A DNA stretch of 64,000 nt, from positions 176,340 to 240,339 of the forward strand of contig LWDM01000026.1 in NCBI GenBank assembly GCA_002083525.1, in the 5' to 3' direction. The position numbers and the translations under genes are program-made. Source of the DNA: Proteobacteria bacterium SG_bin9. GTDB taxonomy: Bacteria > Pseudomonadota > Alphaproteobacteria > Rhizobiales > Xanthobacteraceae. A model generated the notes under the pieces. It did not search any database. It was not told the origin of the DNA and saw only the letters and a program-made list of their open reading frames with translations. How positions within the stretch are numbered: the first letter of the stretch is position 1; every line of letters begins with the position of its first letter. Of the stretch, positions 7,972 to 17,171 are shown piece by piece.

Positions 7972-10272
7972 ATGGCACCCGTGAAATTCGGCGTCGGCCA
8001 GAGCGTTCGGCGCAAGGAAGACGATCCTCTCATTCGCGGCAAGGGCCGCTACACGGACGATCACTCGCCCGGCGGTGAACTGCACGCCTTGATGGTGCGC
8101 TCGCCGCACGCGCACGCCAAATTCAAGATCGACGCTGCGGCTGCGCGGGCGATGCCGGGCGTCGCCGCGGTCTATACGCACGAAGACGTGCGCGATCTCG
8201 GCAATCTGCCGTGCCTGTTCGAATTGCCGGACGGCAAGTTCATCACCCCGCCTTATCCCATCCTCGTCAGCAATGAGGTGCGTCACGTCGGCGATGCGGT
8301 CGCGTTCGTCGTGGCAACCTCTGTCGCCGAAGCGCGCGACGCGGTCGAGGCGCTGACGATCGACTGGCAGCCGTTGCCATCGGTATCCGGCGTCAAGAAC
8401 GCTGTGAAGAAAGATGCTCCGCCGGTGTGGGCCGATCAGCCGGGCAACGTGCTCTATGACACCGCCATCGGCGACAAGAAGGCGGTCGACGCGGTTTTTG
8501 CGAAGGCCCACGCCACGGCCGAGATCACCATCGTCAATCCGCGCATCGTCACCAACTACATGGAGACCCGCGCGGTCGTCGCCGAGTACGACGCCAAGGG
8601 CGATCATCTCACGCTGACGATCGGCAGCCAGGGCAGCCATCGTCTGCGCGACATTCTTTGCCAGAATATTCTGAAGATTCCGGTCGAGAAGATGCGCGTG
8701 ATCTGCCCCGATGTCGGTGGCGGTTTCGGTACCAAGCTGTTCCCATATCGTGAGTATGCGCTTGCCGCACTCGCCGCGCGCAAGCTGAAGAAGACGGTGA
8801 AGTGGGTATCCGAGCGCGGCGAACATTTCCTCGGCGACGCCCAGGGCCGTGACAACGTCACCACCGCGCGGATGGCGCTGGCGGAGGACGGCAAGTTTCT
8901 CGCGATGGACGTCGATCTGATCGCCGACATGGGCGCGTATCTGTCGACCTTCGGCCCGTACATTCCCTACGGCGGCGCCGGCATGCTGCCGGGCCTTTAC
9001 GACATCCAGGCGTTCCATTGCCGCGTGCGCGCGATCTTCACCAACACGGTGCCGGTCGACGCCTATCGCGGCGCGGGCCGCCCCGAGGCCGCTTATGTCG
9101 TCGAGCGTCTCGTTGACGCGGCCGCGCGCAAGCTCGGCATGACGCCGGACGCCATCCGCCGCAAGAACTTCATTCCGCCGCGCGCGCTGCCATACACGAC
9201 CGCAACCGCGAAGGTCTACGATTCCGGCGACTTCGCCGCGCACCTTAAGCGCGCGCAGGACGTCGCCGGCTGGAAGGAGTTTCCGAAGCGCGCGAAGGCC
9301 GCGAAGAAGGACGGCCTCGTGCGCGGCATCGGCTTGGCCTCATACGTCGAGGTCTGCGGCACCATGGGCGAGGAAGTTGCCGACGTGCGCCTCGATGCCA
9401 ATGGCGACGTCACCGTGCTGATCGGTACGCAGTCGAGCGGGCAGGGGCATCTCACCGCTTATGCGCAGATCATTGCCGACCAGTTCGGCATCACGGCCGA
9501 CCGTGTGCACATGATCCAGGGCGACACCGATCAGGTCGCGACGGGCCTCGGCACCGGCGGATCGAGCTCGATTCCGTCAGGCGGCGTCAGTGTCGAGCGC
9601 GCGACGCGCAAGCTCGGCGCGAAGTTGAAGGAGATTGCCGCCGAAGCGCTGGAGACCGGCGTCGGCGATCTCGAGATCAGCGACGGCGCGATCAAAGTCG
9701 TGGGCACCGATCGCTCGATCTCGTTCGCGGACATCGCCAGGCGTGCGAGCGACAAGTCGAAGCTCGTCGCGAGCGAGAAATTCTCGAGCGCCGATGGCAC
9801 CTATCCGAACGGCACTCACGTGGCCGAAGTCGAGATCGATCCCGCGACGGGCGTCATCAAGGTGGTCAACTACGTCATCGTCGATGACTTCGGCGTCACC
9901 CTCAATCCCCTGCTGCTGGCCGGCCAGGTGCATGGCGGCACCATGCAGGGCATCGGTCAGGCGCTGATGGAGCAGGCCGTCTACGACGCCAGCGGCCAGC
10001 TCGTGACCGGCACGTTCATGGATTACGCGCTGCCGCGGGCGGCAGACGGACCGTCGATTCAGTTTGAGACCAACAACGTCCCCTGCAAGACCAACCCGCT
10101 GGGCGTAAAGGGGGCAGGTGAGGCCGGCGCCATCGGATCATGTCCGGCGGTGGTCAACGCCATCATCGAGGGCCTCAACCGGGAGTACGGGATCGATCAC
10201 ATCGATATGCCCGCCACGTCCGAAAGGGTGTGGATGGCCATCGCCGAGCAACAGAAACGTCATCGTTTGTAA
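7972..10272 (+). CDS. Form-II CoxL-like molybdopterin-binding subunit of the xanthine dehydrogenase family
   Basis: 766 residues. Start chosen at 7972, with GGAG at 7963-7966. The N-terminal motif GQSVRRKEDDPLIRGKGRYTDD is that of CO dehydrogenase-like large subunits. The active-site loop at residues ~364-370 reads AYRGAGR, the form II version, not the AYXCSFR loop of true aerobic CO dehydrogenase. The catalytic Glu of GVKGAGEAG is near residue 717. Such proteins bind the Mo-cytosine-dinucleotide cofactor and hydroxylate aldehydes or N-heterocycles. No FAD (CoxM) or [2Fe-2S] (CoxS) subunit lies next to it; instead two c-type cytochrome genes follow. Substrate unknown; CO oxidation is unlikely. 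Confidence 0.9.
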   Translation: MAPVKFGVGQSVRRKEDDPLIRGKGRYTDDHSPGGELHALMVRSPHAHAKFKIDAAAARAMPGVAAVYTHEDVRDLGNLPCLFELPDGKFITPPYPILVSNEVRHVGDAVAFVVATSVAEARDAVEALTIDWQPLPSVSGVKNAVKKDAPPVWADQPGNVLYDTAIGDKKAVDAVFAKAHATAEITIVNPRIVTNYMETRAVVAEYDAKGDHLTLTIGSQGSHRLRDILCQNILKIPVEKMRVICPDVGGGFGTKLFPYREYALAALAARKLKKTVKWVSERGEHFLGDAQGRDNVTTARMALAEDGKFLAMDVDLIADMGAYLSTFGPYIPYGGAGMLPGLYDIQAFHCRVRAIFTNTVPVDAYRGAGRPEAAYVVERLVDAAARKLGMTPDAIRRKNFIPPRALPYTTATAKVYDSGDFAAHLKRAQDVAGWKEFPKRAKAAKKDGLVRGIGLASYVEVCGTMGEEVADVRLDANGDVTVLIGTQSSGQGHLTAYAQIIADQFGITADRVHMIQGDTDQVATGLGTGGSSSIPSGGVSVERATRKLGAKLKEIAAEALETGVGDLEISDGAIKVVGTDRSISFADIARRASDKSKLVASEKFSSADGTYPNGTHVAEVEIDPATGVIKVVNYVIVDDFGVTLNPLLLAGQVHGGTMQGIGQALMEQAVYDASGQLVTGTFMDYALPRAADGPSIQFETNNVPCKTNPLGVKGAGEAGAIGSCPAVVNAIIEGLNREYGIDHIDMPATSERVWMAIAEQQKRHRL

Positions 10273-10415
10273 GAATATGGCTGGAATATTAGATTGGTTC
10301 TAGGGTTTTAGGGTATAGTGGTCAGGTCCGCCCGACCTTGAATCGGACGGTTCGGCTTCTGGCAGTCGCCAACATTCGTTGCGCAATTCGATTTTTCGAG
10401 AGGGAGAACCGGCCG

Positions 10416-10862
10416 ATGATACGTGGGGTTGTGATTGTGGGAACGTTGCTGCTGGGCGTCGGCGTGGTCGCCGCGCAGCAGGATTTGGTCGCTCAGCGCT
10501 CGGCGCTGATGAAGGCCAACGGAAAGAACCTCGGCACGGTTCTGAGCGCGACGGCAAAGGGCGACAAGCCGTACGATCAGGCCGCCATCGACGCTGCGCT
10601 GAACGTCCTCGACGATTCGGCAAAGAAGATGGGCGCGCTTTATGTGGACAGCACCAAGGGTCTGAAGGCCGAAGGCGATTTCCAGCCCTCGCCGAAGATC
10701 TGGGAGAACAAGGCCGGTTTCGATGCGGAAGTGGCGGCGTTCGGCAAGGCCGTCACCGAAGCCAAAGCCAAGATCAAGGATCTCGACTCGCTGAAGGCAA
10801 CCCTGCCGACGATCGGCAAGCAGTGCGGTTCGTGCCACGAAGGTTTCCGTCTCAAGAGCTGA
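10416..10862 (+). CDS. Class II cytochrome c (cytochrome c'-like)
   Basis: 148 residues from the ATG at 10416, preceded by AGGGAG at 10401-10406. Residues ~1-20 form a Sec signal peptide (MIRGVVIVGTLLLGVGVVAA). The mature part is mainly helical, with one haem motif CGSCH near the C-terminus, the arrangement of class II cytochromes c (cytochrome c'/c556). It should be a periplasmic four-helix-bundle haem protein in electron transfer or NO/O2 binding. It follows the molybdoenzyme gene by 143 bases and ends in its own terminator. A role as electron partner of that enzyme is plausible but unproven. Confidence 0.88.
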   Translation: MIRGVVIVGTLLLGVGVVAAQQDLVAQRSALMKANGKNLGTVLSATAKGDKPYDQAAIDAALNVLDDSAKKMGALYVDSTKGLKAEGDFQPSPKIWENKAGFDAEVAAFGKAVTEAKAKIKDLDSLKATLPTIGKQCGSCHEGFRLKS

Positions 10863-10887
10863 GACATAAGGCTACAGAACGACACGA

Positions 10888-10920
10888 AAGAGCGGATGCG
10901 AGGGGCGTCCGCTCTTTTTG
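10888..10920 (+). terminator. Rho-independent terminator after cytochrome c' gene
   Basis: A 9-bp stem (AAGAGCGGA at 10888-10896 with TCCGCTCTT at 10908-10916), an 11-nt loop, and a T run from 10915. Confidence 0.85.
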
Positions 10921-11059
10921 TTTGCGCGCCCCTTCGTTTGGGCGTGGGTTGAGCGCTGAATCCCGTTCACGAGGATTTGCGATGATGGAATTTCTCTCCT
11001 AACCTCGCGGTTGGATATTTGAGCTGATTTTCCCTCAGTCTGATTTTCGAGGACCACCC

Positions 11060-11986
11060 ATGATCCGAAAACTTCTGATGCTGGCGGTCGCTGCAGCGAT
11101 CATCGGGTTCGGCGTCTACTGGGTGGTGACGATCCCCGGCACAATCCCGGCGAGCGCGCTGCCGGCCTACACGCCCAATGTCGCCAACGGGCAAACGGTG
11201 TTCAATGCCGGCGGCTGCGCATCCTGCCATGCGGTGCCCGGCGAGGATCGCAAGATGCTGGGCGGCGGTCTCGCGCTGCCGTCGCCGTTCGGCACGTTCT
11301 ACGCACCGAACATCTCGCCGCATCCGCAGAACGGCATCGGCAACTGGGCCGAGGCGCAGTTCGTCACCGCGGTGCTGAAAGGCACCTCGCCGTCGGGCGA
11401 GCATTACTTCCCGGCGTTTCCCTACGGCTCGTACCGCCTCGCCAAAACCGAAGACGTGCGCGACCTGTTTGCCTTCATCAAGACGCTGCCGCCGCTCTCC
11501 GGCAAGGTGCGCCCGCATGAGCTGCCGTTCCCGTTCGACATCCGCCGCAACGTCGGCGGCTGGAAACTCCTGTTCTTCGCCGACAAGCCGTTCGAGCCCG
11601 ATCCGAAGCAATCCGCCGAATGGAATCGCGGCGCCTATCTCGTGAACGGGTGGGGCCACTGCGCTGAGTGCCACAGCCCGCGCAATCCGCTCGGCGGCAT
11701 CGTTGCGTCGCAGCGCTATGCCGGGGGTCCCAATCCGGAAGGCGAGGGCTGGGTGCCGAACATCACCCAGAAGCGGCTCGGTAGCTGGCGCGAAAAGGAC
11801 TTCGCCTACTTCCTCGAGACCGGCGAGACGCCGGACGGCGACACCACCGGCGGCGTCATGGCGAAGGTCATTCGCAATACGGCCCAGCTGACGCCCGCGG
11901 ACCGGCAGGCCATGGCTGTCTACCTGAAGTCGCTGCCGGCGCGTGACGGACCGCTGCGGCCGGCGAAGAAGAAGGCGGGTTCCTGA
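11060..11986 (+). CDS. Diheme c-type cytochrome
   Basis: 308 residues with an N-terminal uncleaved anchor or signal (MIRKLLMLAVAAAIIGFGVYWVV). Two class I haem motifs are seen, CASCH (residues ~54-58) and CAECH (residues ~203-207), each within a separate cytochrome c domain. The layout matches the diheme subunits that accept electrons from alcohol, aldehyde or nicotinate dehydrogenases at the periplasmic face. It lies downstream of the CoxL-like and cytochrome c' genes but after a terminator, so it has its own promoter. Electron delivery from the CoxL-like enzyme is inference from neighbourhood only. Confidence 0.88.
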   Translation: MIRKLLMLAVAAAIIGFGVYWVVTIPGTIPASALPAYTPNVANGQTVFNAGGCASCHAVPGEDRKMLGGGLALPSPFGTFYAPNISPHPQNGIGNWAEAQFVTAVLKGTSPSGEHYFPAFPYGSYRLAKTEDVRDLFAFIKTLPPLSGKVRPHELPFPFDIRRNVGGWKLLFFADKPFEPDPKQSAEWNRGAYLVNGWGHCAECHSPRNPLGGIVASQRYAGGPNPEGEGWVPNITQKRLGSWREKDFAYFLETGETPDGDTTGGVMAKVIRNTAQLTPADRQAMAVYLKSLPARDGPLRPAKKKAGS

Positions 11987-12141
11987 CCGCCGGAAACGCC
12001 ACCAAAGTGCTGGTATACGCATAGGGCTATGTGCTCACGGCTCTTCTCGCGTGGCCCAAAGCATGATTTCTAGCGCCCATTCGGACGGGGCGGCTCACCG
12101 CTCCGCGTCAAGAAAAAGCGTTGAACCCGAATCAGGGACTG

Positions 12142-12170
12142 GCGGCAGGTTTCTGCCGCTTTTTCTTTTT
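12142..12170 (+). terminator. Rho-independent terminator in the 216-base gap before the DMT transporter gene
   Basis: A 7-bp GCGGCAG / CTGCCGC stem (12142-12148 with 12153-12159), GTTT loop, and a long T-rich tract to 12170. It stands 156 bases beyond the diheme cytochrome stop and only ~33 bases before the next start codon, so it may end the cytochrome transcript, a short leader transcript or a small RNA. Nothing else recognisable was seen in 11987-12202. Confidence 0.75.
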
Positions 12171-12202
12171 CCCTGACCCTTCAAGGATCGTTTCCCGGGC
12201 CG

Positions 12203-13192
12203 ATGAACGTCATCCGCGCCGTCTCGCTCAAGATTGCCTCTACGCTGATGTTCTCGCTGATGGGGGCGCAGGCGCGCTACCTCGGCAGCGCCTATCCGGT
12301 CGGTGAAGTCGTTTTCTTCCGTTCGCTGTTCGCGCTCCTGCCGATCCTGATCTGGTTCGGTTTCCGCGGACAACTGCGCAGCGCCTTTCACACCAAGCGG
12401 CCCGGCGATCACCTCGTGCGCGGCACGTTCAGCGTCGTCGGCATCTTCTGCACCTTCGGCGCGCTGGCCCGGCTGCCGCTCGCCGACGTCACCGCGATCG
12501 CATTCCTCGCACCGCTGATCACCGTGATCTTCGCGTACCTGTTCCTGAAGGAAAAGGTGCACGTCTATCGCTGGTCGGCGGTGGCGTTCGGCTTCTCCGG
12601 CATCATCGTGATGCTCTATCCGCATCTGGAAGATCACGCCGCGCTGACCTGGACGATGATCGTTGGCCTTGGTCTCGCGTTCACCAACGCCTTCACCTCG
12701 GGCGGCGCCACCATCCAGATTCGCCGTCTCACCGCGACCGAGAGCACCTCCTCGATCGTGATCCTGATGACACTGCTGGTGATGATCGTGTCGCTGGTGA
12801 CCTTGCCGTTCGGCTGGACCATGCCGGTGTCGTGGTTCGACTGGGCCGTGCTGCTCGGCATCGGCATCTCCGGTGGCCTCGGCCAGATGTTCTTCACCGA
12901 CAGCTATCGCCACGCGCCGGCGTCGTTCCTCGCGCCGTTCGACTACACGGCGATGATCTGGGCGTTCATCTTCGGCTATCTGATCTTCAGCGAAGTGCCG
13001 ACCGCCTATGTCGTCGTCGGTGCGCTGATCGTCTCCAGCGCCGGCATCTTCGTCATCCTGCGCGAGCGCTATCTCGGACTGAAACGCCTGCGTGAAATCC
13101 CGATCGCACCGATCGCGGCTATGGCCGACGACGAGGCCGATCCAGATGCGCCGGTGACGAAGGCGGCGAAGGTCACCGAGGCGGCAGAGTAA
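12203..13192 (+). CDS. DMT superfamily (EamA) transporter
   Basis: 329 residues with about ten hydrophobic segments in two five-helix halves. Each half carries EamA features (GEVVFFRSLFALLPIL in the first; PASFLAPFDYTAMIWAFIFGYLIFSEVP in the second). The last ~45 residues are charged and Ala/Pro-rich and should be cytoplasmic. Members export or import metabolites such as amino acids or S-adenosylmethionine-like compounds across the inner membrane; the substrate cannot be read from the sequence. It stands alone after a terminator and converges with the small gene on the opposite strand. Confidence 0.88.
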   Translation: MNVIRAVSLKIASTLMFSLMGAQARYLGSAYPVGEVVFFRSLFALLPILIWFGFRGQLRSAFHTKRPGDHLVRGTFSVVGIFCTFGALARLPLADVTAIAFLAPLITVIFAYLFLKEKVHVYRWSAVAFGFSGIIVMLYPHLEDHAALTWTMIVGLGLAFTNAFTSGGATIQIRRLTATESTSSIVILMTLLVMIVSLVTLPFGWTMPVSWFDWAVLLGIGISGGLGQMFFTDSYRHAPASFLAPFDYTAMIWAFIFGYLIFSEVPTAYVVVGALIVSSAGIFVILRERYLGLKRLREIPIAPIAAMADDEADPDAPVTKAAKVTEAAE

Positions 13193-13197
13193 TCAGA

Positions 13198-13434
13198 TCA
13201 GAACGCCTTGAACGTGATGATGGTGTGGGTGTCCTGGATGCCGGGGATGGTCTGCACCTTCTCGTTCACGAAGTGGCCGATGTCGGTTTCCTTCTCCACA
13301 TAGAACTTCACCAGCAGATCGTAGTGGCCGGCGGTGGAGTAGATTTCCGACGCGATCTCGGCTTCCGCGAGCGCATTGGCCACCGCGTAGGACTGGCCGA
13401 GCTTGCACTTGAACTGAACGAAAAAGGGGACCAT
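13198..13434 (-). CDS. Stand-alone Lrp/AsnC ligand-binding (RAM) domain protein
   Basis: 78 residues from the ATG at 13434; GGGAG lies 6 bases upstream of it. The protein is only the alpha-beta ligand-binding domain found at the C-terminus of Lrp/AsnC regulators (EIASEIYSTAGHYDLLVKFYVEKETDIGHFVNEKVQ), with no helix-turn-helix. Such domains bind amino acids, assemble as dimers or octamers, and may modulate full-length Lrp proteins. Further upstream starts would add residues of no family resemblance. Its stop lies 6 bases from the stop of the convergent transporter gene. Confidence 0.85.
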   Translation of the reverse strand: MVPFFVQFKCKLGQSYAVANALAEAEIASEIYSTAGHYDLLVKFYVEKETDIGHFVNEKVQTIPGIQDTHTIITFKAF

Positions 13435-13585
13435 GGCCATCTCCCGGACGCGGCGTTTTGACGTGATTTGGCGGCCATTGAGCCCAAATCGGGGGCAGGT
13501 GGCAACCACCTTTCGCTACCTTGATAGCCGCGGCCCGGGGCGATAGCACTGGGTATGGTCATCCGCGCTTCTCGGAGATAACCGC

Positions 13586-14392
13586 GTGCCGATCCCCATC
13601 GCTCTCACCATTGCCGGATCGGATTCCGGCGGCGGCGCAGGCATTCAGGCCGACCTGAAGTCGTTCGCGGCCTGCGGCGTCTACGGCGCGTCGGTGATCA
13701 CCGCGCTCACCGCGCAGAACACCAAGGGTGTCACCGGCATTCACGACGTGCCGGCCGATTTCGTCACTGCGCAGATCGACGCCGTGTTCAGCGATCTCGA
13801 CGTGGCGGCGGTGAAGATCGGCATGGTGTCGCGGCAGGATATCATCTCAGCCATCGTCGATGGCCTGAAGCGTTGGAAGGCGAAACACGTCGTCGTCGAT
13901 CCGGTCATGATCGCGACCTCCGGCGATCGCCTGCTGTCGTCCGACGCGATCAATCAGGTGCGCTCGGTTTTGATTCCAGTCGCCAGTATCATCACGCCGA
14001 ATTTGCCGGAGGCGGCGGCACTGCTCGACGCGCCGATCGCGACAACCGACGCGGAGGTCGATGCGCAGGGCGCGGGGCTGCTCGCGCTCGGCTGCCCCGC
14101 CGTGCTGATCAAGGGCGGGCACGGCGAGGAGCCTACGAGCGTCGATCATCTCTATCGCGCCGGCGCGCCGGTGCTCCGGCTCGCGGCGCCGCGCATCGCG
14201 ACCAAGAACACCCACGGCACCGGCTGCTCGCTATCGTCCGCGATTGCCGCGGGCCTCGCCAAAGATGAACCGCTGGAACAAGCGGTGCGCACCGCCAAGG
14301 CCTATGTCAGCGCAGCAATCGCCGCCGCCGATCGCCTGAACGTTGGGCACGGCCACGGGCCGGTCCATCACTTCCACGCCTTCGACCGCTGA
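13586..14392 (+). CDS. thiD: Hydroxymethylpyrimidine/phosphomethylpyrimidine kinase
   Basis: 268 residues, GTG start with GGAG at 13573-13576. The ribokinase-like fold is clear from the N-terminal ALTIAGSDSGGGAGIQADLKSF, the central VVDPVMIATSGDRLL, and the C-terminal ATKNTHGTGCSLSSAIAA, whose GTGCS forms the anion hole with the catalytic Cys. It phosphorylates HMP and HMP-phosphate in thiamin synthesis or salvage. No other thiamin gene adjoins it, and no TPP riboswitch was recognised upstream. Confident assignment. Confidence 0.93.
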   Translation: MPIPIALTIAGSDSGGGAGIQADLKSFAACGVYGASVITALTAQNTKGVTGIHDVPADFVTAQIDAVFSDLDVAAVKIGMVSRQDIISAIVDGLKRWKAKHVVVDPVMIATSGDRLLSSDAINQVRSVLIPVASIITPNLPEAAALLDAPIATTDAEVDAQGAGLLALGCPAVLIKGGHGEEPTSVDHLYRAGAPVLRLAAPRIATKNTHGTGCSLSSAIAAGLAKDEPLEQAVRTAKAYVSAAIAAADRLNVGHGHGPVHHFHAFDR

Positions 14393-14491
14393 CCGGTTAT
14401 GTGACAACTCCGCGACCACTGTCGCGAGACTGTCGTACTCCGCTGTTATCCGGATTTTCTTGTGAAGATCATGTGATTCAGCGATGGCGCA

Positions 14492-15151
14492 ATGACCACA
14501 CCCGACCTTGAGACTTCCACCGTTGCAACCGCTTATGCCCGCTGGGCGCCGATCTACGACGCGGTCTGCGGACCGATCATGGTGAAGGGGCGACGCGCCG
14601 CGGCCGCAGCAGCCCGGGCAGTGGGCGGCAAGATTCTCGAAGTCGGCGTCGGCACCGGCCTCTCGTTCGACGATTACGATCGCACCACCGAGATCACCGG
14701 CATCGATCTCAGCGCGCCGATGCTGGAAAAGGCGCGCGCCAAGATGAACAGTGGCCGCTACCCCTACGTCAAAAGCGTGCAGCAGATGGATGCGCACAAC
14801 ATGACGTTTGCCGACGCGACGTTCGATTGCGTCGTTGCCCAGTTCGTCATCACGCTGGTCGAGAATCCCGAGCAGGTGCTCTCCGAGTGCCACCGCGTGG
14901 TGAAGCCGGGCGGCCGCATCATTCTCGTTAACCATTTGTATTCGGAAGTCGGCGTCGCCGCCGCGGTCGAGCGCTGGGCCGCCCAGAAGACCCGCGGACT
15001 GGGCCTGCGCCCCGAGTTTCCGTTCTCCCGCCTGCAGGCGTGGGCGCAATCAAAGACCAACGCTATCCTGGTGGAGCGGCGGAAAGTTGCGCCGTTCGGC
15101 ATCTACACGCTCGTTTGTTTCGAGCGAACGGCCGTCCCTTTTGCAGCGTAG
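14492..15151 (+). CDS. pmtA: Phosphatidylethanolamine N-methyltransferase, Rhodobacter-type
   Basis: 219 residues. The SAM-binding motif I is ILEVGVGTGLSFDDY (residues ~49-63), followed by TGIDLSAPMLEKARAK and the motif IV region FDCVVAQFVITLV. The N-terminal AYARWAPIYDAVCGPIMVKGR and the C-terminal FGIYTLVCFERT are typical of PmtA enzymes of the Rhodobacter type used by Rhizobiales to make phosphatidylcholine by three successive methylations. The gene sits beside an LpxH-like phosphoesterase and a glycosyltransferase, an envelope-lipid setting. A generic class I methyltransferase is the fallback reading. Confidence 0.85.
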   Translation: MTTPDLETSTVATAYARWAPIYDAVCGPIMVKGRRAAAAAARAVGGKILEVGVGTGLSFDDYDRTTEITGIDLSAPMLEKARAKMNSGRYPYVKSVQQMDAHNMTFADATFDCVVAQFVITLVENPEQVLSECHRVVKPGGRIILVNHLYSEVGVAAAVERWAAQKTRGLGLRPEFPFSRLQAWAQSKTNAILVERRKVAPFGIYTLVCFERTAVPFAA

Positions 15152-15193
15152 CATGTCATTGGCCTGTCATCGGAATCGGCTACCAGCCGGTTC

Positions 15194-16015
15194 ATGGGAC
15201 GCGATGATTTGACAGGTGAAGGTGGTCAGGAACGGCGCTTCCGCACCTTGTTTATCTCGGATGTTCACCTCGGCGCACGTGGCTCGCAAGCCGAGCGCCT
15301 CCTCGACTTCCTCAAGCATCACGATGCCGACACGATCTATCTCGTCGGAGATATCGTCGATGGCTGGGCGTTGAAGGTGAACTGGTTCTGGCCCCAGTCG
15401 CACAACGACTTCGTGCAGAAGATGCTGCGCAAGGCGCGCAAGGGCGCCCGCGTCATCTACGTTCCCGGCAACCACGACGAGTTTTTGCGCAACTACTACG
15501 GCACGCACTTCGGCGGCATCGAGGTCGTCGAACATACGGTGCATACCGGAATCGACGGCAAGCGGTATCTCGTCATCCACGGCGACATCTTCGATCTCGT
15601 GGTGCAGAACGCGCGCTGGCTCGCGCATCTCGGCGATCGCGCCTACGATTTCGCCATTCGCATGAACCGGCTCGTCAACATGTTCCGCCGCTGGTACGGC
15701 AAGCCGTACTGGTCGCTGTCGCAGTGGGCGAAGCAGAAGGTCAAGAACGCCGTCAATTACATCGGCGCATTCGAGAAGACGCTCGCTGCCGAAGCGCGCC
15801 GTCATGAAACCGATGGCGTGATCTGCGGCCACATTCACTACGCCACGATCCGCGACGAGCAGGGCATTCGCTACATGAACTGCGGCGACTGGGTCGAGAG
15901 CTGCACGGCGCTGGCCGAGCACGAGGACGGCCGCTTCGAAATCATCACCTGGACGCAGCCGTTGCTGCAGCGGCCGAAGCCGGTCGCCGCCGTCGTCGAG
16001 GCGCACGCGGCTTGA
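15194..16015 (+). CDS. Calcineurin-like metallophosphoesterase, LpxH-like (UDP-2,3-diacylglucosamine diphosphatase family)
   Basis: 273 residues. All five metallophosphoesterase blocks are visible in order: ISDVHLG (D-x-H, residues ~20-26), VGDIVDG, PGNHDE, IHGDIFD and GHIHYA. The helical insert between the last two blocks resembles LpxH enzymes, which release lipid X from UDP-diacylglucosamine. Many Rhizobiales use LpxI for that step, so this may act on another nucleotide-lipid or phospholipid. It is followed after 25 bases by a GT4 glycosyltransferase, suggesting a two-gene unit in envelope lipid metabolism. Confidence 0.82.
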   Translation: MGRDDLTGEGGQERRFRTLFISDVHLGARGSQAERLLDFLKHHDADTIYLVGDIVDGWALKVNWFWPQSHNDFVQKMLRKARKGARVIYVPGNHDEFLRNYYGTHFGGIEVVEHTVHTGIDGKRYLVIHGDIFDLVVQNARWLAHLGDRAYDFAIRMNRLVNMFRRWYGKPYWSLSQWAKQKVKNAVNYIGAFEKTLAAEARRHETDGVICGHIHYATIRDEQGIRYMNCGDWVESCTALAEHEDGRFEIITWTQPLLQRPKPVAAVVEAHAA

Positions 16016-16040
16016 GGCCGCTCATCCAAGGTCTTCACCC

Positions 16041-17129
16041 ATGCGCATTCTGATCGCAACCGATGCCTGGCATCCGCAGGTCAACGGCGTCGTCCGCACG
16101 TTGACCATGATGGCGGAGGCCGCCCGCTCGCTGGGCGATGAGGTCGTTTTCCTGACGCCCGAGACGTTCCGCACCGTCGAACTGCCGAGCTATCCCGATT
16201 TGCGCATCGCGATCCCGAGCATGGGCAAGATCGCGCGCATGATCGAGGAAGCCAATCCCGACAGCATTCATATTGCGACCGAAGGGCCGATCGGCATCTG
16301 GGTCTGGCGCTACTGCCGCCGCCACGGCCTGCCGTTCACGACGAGTTTTCACACCCGCTTCCCTGAATACATTTCCGCCCGTGCGCCGATTCCGGAGTCG
16401 TGGATCTGGGCTTGCCTGCGCTATTTCCATGGCGCCAGCCACGCGGTGATGGCGGCAACACCGGCGCTCGCCGACGAATTGCGCGGCCGCGGGTTCAAAA
16501 ACATTGTCCTTTGGCCGCGCGGCGTCGATGCGAACCTCTTCCGTCCGCGCGATGTCGATCTCGGATTGCAGCGGCCGATTTTTCTCTGCGTCGGCCGTGT
16601 CGCGGTCGAAAAGAATCTCGAGGCATTTCTGTCGCTCGATCTTCCCGGCACCAAGGTCGTAGTCGGGGACGGCCCGGCCCGCGAAGAACTGCAACGCAAG
16701 TATCCGGACGCCGTGTTTCCCGGAGCCCAGCACGGCGAGACCCTGGCCAAGACCTACTCCGCCGCAGATGTGTTCGTGTTTCCGAGCAAGACCGATACGT
16801 TCGGCCTGGTGTTGTTGGAAGCACTGGCCAGCGGCGTTCCCGTCGCCGCACTGCCGGTGACAGGCCCGAAGGATGTCATTGGCGATTCGCCGGTTGGGGT
16901 GCTGAGCGAGGACCTGCGCTCGGCCGCGCTGGCAGCCCTCAAAATCCCGCATGAGGCCTGTCGCGAGTTTGCTCTCCAGCATTCGTGGGAAGCGTGCGCC
17001 CGCATCTTCGTCGACAACGTCAATCGCGTGCTGATCGCGGATCACCGCACCCATCGCCGGCGCTCGATCAAGGCGATGCTCAAGCGTGCGTCGCAGGTCA
17101 GGTTCAAGTTCAAGTTTCTCCGGAACTGA
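16041..17129 (+). CDS. GT4 family glycosyltransferase (MgtA/PimB-like)
   Basis: 362 residues. A two-Rossmann GT-B fold is indicated by the N-terminal MRILIATDAWHPQVNGVVRT and by the C-terminal donor site with VGDGPAREEL and the E-x7-E motif in KTDTFGLVLLEALASGVPVAA (residues ~252-272). Close relatives transfer mannose, glucose or glucuronate from a nucleotide sugar to diacylglycerol or other lipid acceptors. It is probably co-transcribed with the metallophosphoesterase, and pmtA is just upstream. Acceptor and donor are unknown; lipid glycosylation is an inference from family and context. Confidence 0.87.
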   Translation: MRILIATDAWHPQVNGVVRTLTMMAEAARSLGDEVVFLTPETFRTVELPSYPDLRIAIPSMGKIARMIEEANPDSIHIATEGPIGIWVWRYCRRHGLPFTTSFHTRFPEYISARAPIPESWIWACLRYFHGASHAVMAATPALADELRGRGFKNIVLWPRGVDANLFRPRDVDLGLQRPIFLCVGRVAVEKNLEAFLSLDLPGTKVVVGDGPAREELQRKYPDAVFPGAQHGETLAKTYSAADVFVFPSKTDTFGLVLLEALASGVPVAALPVTGPKDVIGDSPVGVLSEDLRSAALAALKIPHEACREFALQHSWEACARIFVDNVNRVLIADHRTHRRRSIKAMLKRASQVRFKFKFLRN

Positions 17130-17171
17130 TCCGGCGTTGCATCGCCGACACCCGGCGCGTAAAACGCGCTC

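Noticed and set aside
14411..14426. CGCGAC-CACT-GTCGCG hairpin before pmtA as a terminator
   Set aside because: Short stem without any T tract. It may be a chance inverted repeat in a GC-rich gap.
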